Source: an uncultured Bacteroidales bacterium (GTDB taxonomy: Bacteria > Bacteroidota > Bacteroidia > Bacteroidales > UBA932). From it: 8,679 nucleotides of DNA. This document shows, in pieces, positions 1 through 5,261 of this stretch. Below the pieces are notes generated by a model. That model did no database searches and was not told the DNA's origin. It worked only from the letters and a program-made list of their open reading frames with translations. The stretch is from contig CAMNAD010000057.1 of assembly GCA_946530505.1 (NCBI GenBank), positions 1 to 8,679 of the forward strand, given 5' to 3'. The translations under genes were made by a program, and so were the position numbers. The number at the start of each line of letters is the position of its first letter. Position 1 is the stretch's first letter.

Positions 1-716
1 ATGAAGGAGTCATCGATTGAGATCTCCTCGATCTCGGTGGAAAAGGTGGTGTGACGGCAGTGGTCGCTCCAGTAAGTGTCCAGAATGCGGAGTTCTGTTT
101 CGGAAGGATCCCGGCCCTCTTTTCTGAAATAATTCACCACTTCGCGCAGGTCGTCGGCGTTCATTGCGAGCCCGTGCGACTTGCAGAAGGCGGCGAACTC
201 GCTTTCCGGCATCCCGGTGAAACCGGTAAGGTCCTCGAGCGGCTTCACGTCGGCCTGCTCGTTCAGACTGAGGACGCCAAGGTCCTTGCGGCGGCATTCA
301 ACCGGATTGATGAAATAATGAGCAATACGGTCGAGATCTGCCTGCGGGAGGCTGTCGTCGAACACCAGCAGGCGGGCGCTTTTGATACGGATGTCCGCCG
401 AAGGGTCGATAAGGTGCACGCAGTCGACCGCAGAAGAAGCCCTCTGGTCGAACTGCCCGGGGATATACTCTACGGCAAGGTATTTCTTCCCTTCAAGATC
501 CATGCTGTCGCTGACCGTGTCCGTGACGGTTTCACCGAACACGCTGTACCGGCATTTCTCCACCAGTTCGTCAGAAAAACCGAAAAGGTCGTAAACATTG
601 ATAAGACGCAGCGTGCCCAGTGCAAGGGAAAGGTTCTCGTTGAACTCGGAGCGCAGGCTTTCCGCCTCAACGCCGAACTGCTTTTTCTTTTCTACGAATA
701 ATCGTTTGTTGCTCAT
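1..716 (-). CDS. purL: Phosphoribosylformylglycinamidine synthase, N-terminal part (cut by window edge)
   Basis: This is the first 238 residues of the large single-chain FGAM synthase, which converts FGAR, ATP and glutamine to FGAM in the fourth step of cytosolic purine synthesis. The frame is open from the ATG at 716 to the window edge with no stop. Two stretches identify it: a PurS-like N-terminal region with GQFDQRASSAVDC at about residues 87-99, and the family signature DTYWSDHCRHTTF at about 213-225, which begins the catalytic synthase domain. Family members of this type are about 1,200-1,300 residues, so the rest of the synthase core and the C-terminal glutaminase domain lie to the left of the window. 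The start is chosen because the protein begins MSNKRLFVEKKK, and an in-frame upstream extension would run into the purE-purL hairpin. No Shine-Dalgarno sequence is visible. It lies 51 bp downstream of purE on the same strand and is probably co-transcribed with it. Confidence 0.95.
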   Translation of the reverse strand, partial: MSNKRLFVEKKKQFGVEAESLRSEFNENLSLALGTLRLINVYDLFGFSDELVEKCRYSVFGETVTDTVSDSMDLEGKKYLAVEYIPGQFDQRASSAVDCVHLIDPSADIRIKSARLLVFDDSLPQADLDRIAHYFINPVECRRKDLGVLSLNEQADVKPLEDLTGFTGMPESEFAAFCKSHGLAMNADDLREVVNYFRKEGRDPSETELRILDTYWSDHCRHTTFSTEIEEISIDDSF

Positions 717-730
717 ATTCTTATAAAGCG

Positions 731-764
731 CATGCCCACCGGCGCAGGGTGCGGGGTGGGCATG
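731..764 (-). other. Strong intergenic hairpin between purE and purL
   Basis: A perfect 10-bp inverted repeat, CATGCCCACC (731-740) with GGTGGGCATG (755-764), encloses 14 bases. Inside these, CGCA (743-746) can pair with TGCG (750-753) around a 3-base loop, lengthening the stem. It begins 3 bp after the purE stop codon. On the minus strand it is followed by CGCTTTATAAGAAT and then the purL start, so the uninterrupted T-tract of a classic intrinsic terminator is missing. Partial termination, transcript stabilisation or processing that sets the purE:purL ratio are all possible. The structure is seen in the sequence; the function is inference. Confidence 0.6.
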
Positions 765-767
765 TGG

Positions 768-1238
768 TTATAGGGTTGTATTCAGTACTTTGTCGCTTTG
801 CTGCTTGCGGAATTCCTGCAGTTTGTCGGACAGGCCGCTGTCTTTCAGTGCAAGAATCGCGACAGCGTAGAGAGCGGCATTTTTGGCTCCGTCTATAGCC
901 ATTGTGGCAACCGGAATGCCTGAGGGCATCTGTACGATGGAGAGCAGGGAGTCCAGCCCGTTCAGTGCCTTCGACTTTACCGGCACGCCTATGACGGGCA
1001 AGGTGGTGAGGGCGGCAATCACTCCGGGCAGATGCGCTGCGCCTCCCGCACCGGCAATGATAACTTCGGTGCCGTTGCCTGGAGCCGCCTTGACATAGTC
1101 TGCAAGCGGGCCCGGGTTGCGATGGGCGCTGAGCACTTTCTTTTCGTAGGAAATGCCGAAATCGTCAAGAGTTGCGCAGGCGGCGGACATTACATCCCAA
1201 TCACTTGCGCTTCCCATTATAACTGCAACTTTGCTCAT
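768..1238 (-). CDS. purE: N5-carboxyaminoimidazole ribonucleotide mutase (PurE, class I)
   Basis: This 156-residue protein is PurE, which rearranges N5-CAIR to CAIR in purine synthesis and usually forms a cytosolic octamer. The sequence shows the phosphate-binding start GSASDW (residues 9-14), the SAHR motif with the catalytic histidine at 39 (His45 in E. coli), the glycine-rich IAGAGGAAHLPG (61-72), GVPVKSKAL (84-92) and SIVQMPSGIPV (100-110). Length and motifs match bacterial class I enzymes, not the CO2-using class II type, whose corresponding motif is SAHK. SAHR is followed here by NP rather than the more usual TP. The ATG at 1238 gives the expected compact N-terminus (MSKVAVIMGS). An exact Bacteroides-type -7 box lies about 37-44 bp upstream, so this is probably the first gene of a purE-purL transcript. 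No purK is adjacent. Confidence 0.97.
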   Translation of the reverse strand: MSKVAVIMGSASDWDVMSAACATLDDFGISYEKKVLSAHRNPGPLADYVKAAPGNGTEVIIAGAGGAAHLPGVIAALTTLPVIGVPVKSKALNGLDSLLSIVQMPSGIPVATMAIDGAKNAALYAVAILALKDSGLSDKLQEFRKQQSDKVLNTTL

Positions 1239-1274
1239 CTGATATATAATATACTACTTGCCAACAACAGGACA

Positions 1275-1305
1275 CAAATTTACGGAAATAATCGAAATGT
1301 TGAAA
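1275..1305 (-). promoter_or_regulatory. Predicted Bacteroides-type promoter of purE-purL
   Basis: Read on the minus strand, 1282-1275 is TAAATTTG, an exact match to the Bacteroides -7 consensus TAnnTTTG. Nineteen bases upstream is TTTC (1305-1302), one base off the -33 element TTTG. Transcription would start near 1269 and give an untranslated leader of about 30 nt before the purE ATG at 1238. That leader is too short for a purine or PRPP riboswitch. The motif match is seen; use as a promoter is inferred. Confidence 0.55.
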
Positions 1306-1321
1306 GGTCTTTTTCCCAGAC

Positions 1322-1354
1322 TTATCAACAAAATGGCAATAGTTATCAACAAAA
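1322..1354 (+). repeat. Two direct repeats TTATCAACAAAA, 21 bp apart
   Basis: The 12-mer TTATCAACAAAA occurs at 1322-1333 and again at 1343-1354, a start-to-start distance of 21 bp or two helical turns. The first nine bases, TTATCAACA, differ by one base from the DnaA-box consensus TTATCCACA. The pair lies just upstream of the purE promoter and the second copy overlaps the T-tract side of the dnaK terminator. The repeat is seen directly; binding by DnaA or any other protein is speculation. Confidence 0.5.
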
Positions 1355-1394
1355 ATGTTCCCGTATACAAAATGTCATTTTTGTATACGGGAAC
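1351..1394 (-). terminator. Rho-independent terminator of dnaK
   Basis: A perfect 16-bp stem, GTTCCCGTATACAAAA (1357-1372) with TTTTGTATACGGGAAC (1379-1394), has a 6-base loop. On the minus strand it is followed by ATTTTTG (positions 1356-1350), the expected T-tract. It begins 20 bp past the dnaK stop codon. On the plus strand it is followed by CAATCTAT, so it should act in the dnaK direction. It also isolates the purE promoter from dnaK read-through. Confidence 0.9.
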
Positions 1395-1414
1395 CAATCT
1401 ATATCGTCTGATGA

Positions 1415-3325
1415 TTACTGTTCATCAGGGCCGTTGCTGCCGCCGTAGTCCGGGCCGGGTCCCTGAGGGCCACCCTGAGGGCCGCCCTGGTTAGGGTCAA
1501 ATCCGCCCTGAGGGCCCGCCTGACCGGCCTGTGCACCTGCCTGGTACATCTTCTCGAATGCCTTGCTGAGAGCCTCGGAGTAGCGGTCGATGTCGGCGAT
1601 ATTCTGATTCTTGACGGCCTCCTTGAGAGGATTCAGGTTGCTTTCGACCTCGGCCTTCACGTCTGCGGGCACCTTGTCGCCGTTGTCCTTGAGGAACTTC
1701 TCTGCCTGGAAGCAAAGGGCGTCGGCATTGTTGATCTTGTCTACACGCTCCTTTGCGGCCTTGTCGGCATCTTCGTTGGCCTTGGCCTCGTCGCGCATAC
1801 GCTTGATTTCGTCCTCGCTAAGTCCGCTGGATGCCTCAATGCGGATGTGCTGCTCCTTGCCGGTAGATTTGTCCTTTGCAGATACGCTCAAGATACCGTT
1901 GGTATCGATGTCGAAGGAAACCTCGATCTGAGGGACGCCACGCGGAGCAGGAGCGATGCCGTCGAGGTGGAAGATTCCTATCTGCTTGTTGTCTTTAGCC
2001 ATGGGGCGCTCGCCCTGGAGCACGCGGATCTCTACAGAAGGCTGATTGTCGGCAGCGGTGCTGAACACCTGCTCCTTATGCACAGGGATGGTGGTGTTGC
2101 TCTCGATCAGTTTGGTCATGACTCCGCCCAGGGTTTCGATACCCAGGCTAAGAGGAGTGACGTCGAGAAGGAGCACATCCTTCACATCGCCAGCGAGCAC
2201 ACCGCCCTGGATGGAGGCGCCGATAGCGACGACCTCGTCGGGGTTGACGCTCTTGTTGGGCTCCTTGCCGAAGAACTGCTTCACGAGTTCCTGTATCTTG
2301 GGGATACGTGTAGAACCGCCGACGAGCAGGACTTCGTCGATGTCGGAGGTATTCAGGTGAGCATCCTGCAGGGCCTTGCGGCAAGGTTCGATGCTGCGCT
2401 GGAACAGATTGTCGCAGAGAGCTTCGAATTTGGCGCGGGTGAGGCTCTTCACAAGGTGGCGGGGTACACCGTCGACTGCGGTGATGTAAGGCAGATTGAT
2501 TTCGGTGCTGGTCTGGTTCGAGAGTTCGATCTTGGCCTTCTCGGCAGCCTCTTTGAGACGCTGGAGAGCCATAGGATCTTTCTTGAGGTCGATTCCGCTG
2601 TTTTCAGATGCGAATTCGCTTGCGAGCCAGTCGATGATGACCTGGTCGAAATCGTCACCGCCGAGGTGCGTGTCACCGTTGGTGGACTTGACCTCGAACA
2701 CGCCGTCGCCGAGTTCCAGGATGGAAATATCGAAGGTGCCGCCGCCAAGATCGTAAACTGCGACCTTCATATTCTTGTTCTTCTTGTCGAGGCCGTATGC
2801 AAGGGCTGCTGCGGTAGGCTCATTGATGATACGCTTCACTTCGAGACCGGCAATCTGTCCGGCTTCCTTGGTTGCCTGCCTCTGGGAATCAGAGAAGTAT
2901 GCAGGAACTGTGATGACGGCTTCGGTGACAGGCTGACGGAGATAATCCTCGGCAGTCTTCTTCATCTTCTGAAGGATGATGGCGCTGATTTCCTGAGGAG
3001 AGTAGAGACGCCCGTTGATGTCGACGCGGGGAGTATTGTTCTCGCCCTTTACTACGCTGTAAGGCACACGTGCGGTCTCACGGCCGACCTGGTCGTAAGT
3101 CTCACCCATGAAGCGTTTGATGCTGAATACTGTATTCTTAGGATTGGTGATGGCCTGACGCTTTGCGGGATTACCCACTTTACGCTCGCCGTCGTCGGTG
3201 AATGCTACAACCGAAGGCGTGGTACGCTGGCCTTCGTTATTGATGATTACGGTAGGCTGATTGCCTTCCATGACCGCCACGCAACTATTCGTGGTTCCGA
3301 GGTCGATTCCGATGATTTTTCCCAT
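1415..3325 (-). CDS. dnaK: Chaperone protein DnaK (Hsp70)
   Basis: This 636-residue protein is the cytosolic ATP-dependent Hsp70 chaperone, which works with DnaJ and GrpE in protein folding and stress recovery. The ATPase domain shows IDLGTTNS (7-14), INEPTAAALAYG (167-178), the YDLGGGTFDIS signature with the autophosphorylation threonine at 197, and LLVGGSTRIP (333-342). It has the insertion of about 25 residues near 80-105 typical of DnaK from Gram-negative bacteria. The interdomain linker is VLLLDVTPLSLG (384-395). The substrate-binding domain and a helical lid follow, to about residue 590. The start is the ATG at 3325, giving MGKIIGIDLGTTNS; the frame stays open to 3412, but those extra 29 residues resemble no DnaK. 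The last 40 or so residues are Gly/Pro/Gln-rich and end in GPDEQ, without the usual acidic EEVK/EEVD-like ending. The leader is A-rich with no Shine-Dalgarno. A strong terminator follows directly and grpE and dnaJ are not adjacent, so it is probably monocistronic. Confidence 0.99.
   Translation of the reverse strand: MGKIIGIDLGTTNSCVAVMEGNQPTVIINNEGQRTTPSVVAFTDDGERKVGNPAKRQAITNPKNTVFSIKRFMGETYDQVGRETARVPYSVVKGENNTPRVDINGRLYSPQEISAIILQKMKKTAEDYLRQPVTEAVITVPAYFSDSQRQATKEAGQIAGLEVKRIINEPTAAALAYGLDKKNKNMKVAVYDLGGGTFDISILELGDGVFEVKSTNGDTHLGGDDFDQVIIDWLASEFASENSGIDLKKDPMALQRLKEAAEKAKIELSNQTSTEINLPYITAVDGVPRHLVKSLTRAKFEALCDNLFQRSIEPCRKALQDAHLNTSDIDEVLLVGGSTRIPKIQELVKQFFGKEPNKSVNPDEVVAIGASIQGGVLAGDVKDVLLLDVTPLSLGIETLGGVMTKLIESNTTIPVHKEQVFSTAADNQPSVEIRVLQGERPMAKDNKQIGIFHLDGIAPAPRGVPQIEVSFDIDTNGILSVSAKDKSTGKEQHIRIEASSGLSEDEIKRMRDEAKANEDADKAAKERVDKINNADALCFQAEKFLKDNGDKVPADVKAEVESNLNPLKEAVKNQNIADIDRYSEALSKAFEKMYQAGAQAGQAGPQGGFDPNQGGPQGGPQGPGPDYGGSNGPDEQ
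1461..1516 (-). repeat. Short coding repeats in the dnaK tail
   Basis: The 11-mer CCCTGAGGGCC appears three times, at 1461-1471, 1473-1483 and 1506-1516 (plus-strand reading). Each copy encodes a Gly-Pro-Gln-Gly type unit in the low-complexity DnaK C-terminus. Each contains the near-palindrome CCCT-G-AGGG. The first two copies sit 12 bp apart and look like a recent in-frame duplication. Such repeats can expand or contract by replication slippage without shifting the frame. Confidence 0.6.
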
Positions 3326-3392
3326 AATATTTGTCTTTTTTTTGTTTTTCTGTTTGCTTCTGTCACCTTGCGGCGACGCTTTTCCATATAAC

Positions 3393-3424
3393 GAAAGCTG
3401 TGCCATCGGCATATTTCTGACAAA
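3393..3424 (-). promoter_or_regulatory. Weak candidate promoter of dnaK
   Basis: On the minus strand, TTTG (3424-3421) is followed after 20 bases by CAGCTTTC (3400-3393), which matches four of the six fixed positions of the Bacteroides -7 box TAnnTTTG. It would give a leader of roughly 60 nt that ends in an A-rich stretch before the ATG. No CIRCE element (TTAGCACTC-N9-GAGTGCTAA) is visible. The match is poor and other start sites in this 122-bp region are possible. Confidence 0.25.
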
Positions 3425-3430
3425 TTGTCA
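3418..3430. promoter_or_regulatory. 13-bp palindrome in the dnaK/pseudouridine synthase divergent region
   Basis: TGACAA-A-TTGTCA is a perfect inverted repeat of 6-bp arms around one base. It lies just upstream of the -7 box of the plus-strand gene and covers the candidate -33 TTTG of dnaK, so a protein bound here could affect both promoters. The symmetry is seen; an operator role is inference, and short palindromes of this size also arise by chance. Confidence 0.35.
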
Positions 3431-3431
3431 T

Positions 3432-3439
3432 TATCTTTG
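3432..3439 (+). promoter_or_regulatory. Bacteroides-type -7 box of the RluA-family gene
   Basis: TATCTTTG is an exact match to TAnnTTTG and ends only 8 bp before the ATG at 3448. With the usual distance from this box to the start site, transcription would begin at about 3443-3447, so the mRNA would be leaderless or nearly so. No good -33 TTTG is seen 19-21 bp upstream. Confidence 0.5.
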
Positions 3440-3447
3440 CCGCAAAT

Positions 3448-4167
3448 ATGGAATACCGCAGCCTGGATAATACCGAATACGATGACATCGCGTCCCGCAT
3501 CGTATACGAAGACAATCACCTCCTTGTGTTCGACAAGAAGGCGGGAGAGATAGTGCAGGGCGACAAAACCGGGGATGAAGCCCTCAGTGAAACCCTCAAG
3601 GCATTCATCGCCATGAGGGATGCCAAACCCGGCAAGGTTTTTATGGGCGTCCCCCACCGCCTGGACAGGCCGGTGTGCGGTCTATGCATATTCGCAAAGA
3701 CATCCAAGGCGCTGGAAAGGCTGAATGCCATGTTCCGTGACGGTGACGTACACAAGACATACCTGGCCTTGTGCTGCTCGGCTCCCACAGAACCAGAAGG
3801 CCTGCTGGAAGACTGGATGGAACGAAACGAACGCCTCAACAAAAGCTTCATCACAAGGAAACCCGGACCCAAGGCCAAACTGGCCAGGCTGCGCTACAGG
3901 CATATTGCCGACACAGAGCGTTATCACCTTCTTGAAGTAGAGCTGCTTACAGGCCGGCATCACCAGATCCGCTGCCAACTCTCCCATATGGGCTGCCCTA
4001 TCAAGGGCGATCTCAAGTACGGCGCCCCACGTTCCAATCCGGACGGAGGTATATGCCTTCAGGCCCACAGCATCAGGCTCGTTCATCCTGTCAGGAAGGA
4101 TGAACTTCGTTTTGTGGCAGCCTTACCTCAATCGTGGAAACTTCCGGACGGGGTTGCTGAAGCCTGA
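3448..4167 (+). CDS. RluA-family RNA pseudouridine synthase
   Basis: This 239-residue protein belongs to the RluA family, which converts specific uridines in rRNA or tRNA to pseudouridine without a cofactor. The catalytic motif is HRLDRPVCG (residues 70-78) with the essential aspartate at 73; the family more often has SG where this has CG. A second family motif, LLTGRHHQIRCQLSHMGCPIKGDLKYG, lies at roughly residues 166-192, followed by a conserved Leu-x-His-Pro segment near the C-terminus. There is no N-terminal S4 RNA-binding domain, so it is a short, RluA/RluC-catalytic-domain-only form. The exact target nucleotide cannot be read from the sequence. The first ATG is used because the next in-frame Met (residue 56) would remove conserved sequence. 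It is divergent from dnaK and its last 77 bp overlap the opposite-strand regulator gene. Confidence 0.93.
   Translation: MEYRSLDNTEYDDIASRIVYEDNHLLVFDKKAGEIVQGDKTGDEALSETLKAFIAMRDAKPGKVFMGVPHRLDRPVCGLCIFAKTSKALERLNAMFRDGDVHKTYLALCCSAPTEPEGLLEDWMERNERLNKSFITRKPGPKAKLARLRYRHIADTERYHLLEVELLTGRHHQIRCQLSHMGCPIKGDLKYGAPRSNPDGGICLQAHSIRLVHPVRKDELRFVAALPQSWKLPDGVAEA
4081..4105. other. Inverted repeat at the convergent gene ends
   Basis: GTTCATCCT (4081-4089) and AGGATGAAC (4097-4105) form a perfect 9-bp stem with a 7-base loop that contains the stop codon of the minus-strand regulator gene (4091-4093). On the plus strand it is followed by TTCGTTTTG, which is T-rich; on the minus strand no T-tract follows. 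It lies inside the pseudouridine synthase reading frame. Because the arms are complementary, both proteins read Val-His-Pro here. It may help terminate or stabilise the minus-strand transcript, or be a by-product of coding constraint. Confidence 0.4.
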
Positions 4168-5134
4168 GACGGGTAAGCATATCGGACGGCGTTTCGTTCA
4201 TGAACATCTTGAAACACATATTATATGTTACCTGTGAATGGAATCCGCACATAAAAGCGAGTTCTATTACCTTCAGCCACGGGTCCGACCTCATCAACTC
4301 GATAGAATACAGCACCCTGTGCCAATTCAGGTACTGACGGAAATTACGGCTGGTGAACTTGTTCACGGCGCGGCTTATGTAGACCTTGTTTATCTTGAGC
4401 AGCTCCGACATTCTCTCCAGTGTCATCCTGTCGTCAAGATATGGCTTATGGTCGTGCATAAACTGCTCGATACGTTTGTAGGCTTTCGCCAGAATGGCAT
4501 TCTCCACCTCAGGAAGAACCTCCGACATATTCCCTCCGGAGAGCAGGAGCGTCTGGATGCGCCGTTCTTTCTTGCGGTTCAGGATATGCGTCCTGCCGGA
4601 CCTCGCCCTCATGTATAATACATAGTTGAGAAGCAGAAGCGAAGCAAGCAGGTAACGGCAGTTTTCCTGCAAAATGTTATTGAACTGCAATATAAGGAGC
4701 GCGAGTATCAGAGCGAGGGTCACAAGCGAATAGAATGTCCGTGAATCCTCTTCGGCATAACACCAGACTGCATCTTTGCGGAACAATTCCACAGGCTTCC
4801 TGTACTTTGCCAGCACCATCCAGGTCTGAAAGGCCACTATCATAGCGGCACTTGGATACACAAAGAGGTACGTGGAACTTTCCTCCCCTTTCTGGAAGAA
4901 GCCTGCAATCAGGAAATACACAGATGCCGGTATTATGAACCGGGCATTTTCCGACAACTCCTCCCTTGTAAGCGGGTAGGCCAGGAAAGCCACCGCAGAA
5001 GAGAGCAGATAACAGCAGAAACGATAAGACCTGCCATCCCCCGTATAGAACAAATACTCGACGAGGGTCATTATGCCCAGCATGAGCAAAGGCAGGAACC
5101 TCAAGGCCAGATGAGCGGTTATGAATCTTTTCAT
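4091..5134 (-). CDS. AraC-type regulator with an N-terminal multi-span membrane domain
   Basis: This 347-residue protein joins a membrane domain to an AraC-type DNA-binding domain. About six hydrophobic segments are visible, at roughly residues 7-29, 38-55, 64-81, 88-109, 134-151 and 159-175, followed by a basic stretch (176-192, with KKERR) that should face the cytoplasm. The C-terminal part has the two expected helix-turn-helix units: about 238-259 (MSELLKINKVYISRAVNKF) and 287-310 (VIELAFMCGFHSQVTYNMCF), then the NETPSDML ending that matches the family's G-x-T-P-x-x-y/f segment. The likely role is a membrane-tethered transcription regulator; its signal and targets are unknown. It lies 123 bp downstream of the yitT-like pair on the same strand, past a probable terminator, so it may have its own promoter, though I could not identify a clear -7 box. 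Its 3' end overlaps the convergent gene by 77 bp. Confidence 0.92.
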   Translation of the reverse strand: MKRFITAHLALRFLPLLMLGIMTLVEYLFYTGDGRSYRFCCYLLSSAVAFLAYPLTREELSENARFIIPASVYFLIAGFFQKGEESSTYLFVYPSAAMIVAFQTWMVLAKYRKPVELFRKDAVWCYAEEDSRTFYSLVTLALILALLILQFNNILQENCRYLLASLLLLNYVLYMRARSGRTHILNRKKERRIQTLLLSGGNMSEVLPEVENAILAKAYKRIEQFMHDHKPYLDDRMTLERMSELLKINKVYISRAVNKFTSRNFRQYLNWHRVLYSIELMRSDPWLKVIELAFMCGFHSQVTYNMCFKMFMNETPSDMLTRLRLQQPRPEVSTIEVRLPQNEVHPS

Positions 5135-5157
5135 ATCACTTGTGTTTTGGTGCCGGC

Positions 5158-5200
5158 AATATAAAACAAATCCCCACGCAGGTGGTAGTCCTGAGCGGGG
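5158..5200 (-). terminator. Probable terminator of the leuS-yitT operon
   Basis: On the minus strand CCCCGC-T-CAGG (5200-5190) pairs with CCTG-C-GTGGGG (5182-5172) around a 7-base loop. This gives 6 outer pairs including one G-U, one internal mismatch and 4 inner pairs. It is followed by ATTTGTTTTATATT (5171-5158), which is T-rich but interrupted. It sits about 58 bp past the stop of the second yitT-like gene and 38 bp before the regulator start, so it could also act as a leader hairpin of the regulator gene. Confidence 0.5.
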
Positions 5201-5242
5201 GTAAAATCCAAAAAAATATGTTTCCGATACGAAAACAGTTCG

Positions 5243-5261
5243 TACCTACCTTGCTACCTAC
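5243..5261. repeat. Short direct repeat TACCTAC at the end of the second yitT-like gene
   Basis: TACCTAC occurs at 5243-5249 and 5255-5261, 12 bp apart, overlapping the stop codon of the second yitT-like gene (5258-5260). It lies about 110-125 bp upstream of the regulator gene start. Regulators of the AraC type often bind direct repeats, but their half-sites are usually nearer 21 bp apart, so this is only a weak candidate site. Confidence 0.25.

Noticed and set aside
51..701. A 216-codon plus-strand frame at the left edge
   Set aside because: It is the antisense shadow of purL, whose signature motif and open frame on the minus strand are unambiguous.
1239..1270. A purine or PRPP riboswitch upstream of purE
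   Set aside because: The predicted leader is only about 30 nt, too short for any known riboswitch aptamer of those classes.
1322..1354. A replication origin based on the TTATCAACA pair
   Set aside because: There are only two imperfect boxes, no AT-rich unwinding region with clustered boxes, and no dnaA, dnaN or related genes nearby.
1847..3391. A 514-codon open frame on the plus strand, opposite dnaK
   Set aside because: It lies wholly antisense to a clear dnaK. Long open frames opposite Hsp70 genes are a known by-product of codon bias, and the translation shows no recognisable domain.
3326..3412. A 29-residue N-terminal extension of DnaK starting at 3412
   Set aside because: The extension is Lys-rich and encoded by the A-rich leader, unlike any DnaK. 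The canonical MGKIIGIDLGTTNS start at 3325 fits the family.
3326..3447. A CIRCE heat-shock element controlling dnaK
   Set aside because: Neither TTAGCACTC nor GAGTGCTAA, nor a close variant with 9-bp spacing, is present.
5209..5218. TATTTTTTTG (minus strand) as the -7 box of the AraC-type regulator gene
   Set aside because: The TTTG is two bases too far from the TA to fit TAnnTTTG, and it arises from a homopolymer run, so it is not a convincing promoter.
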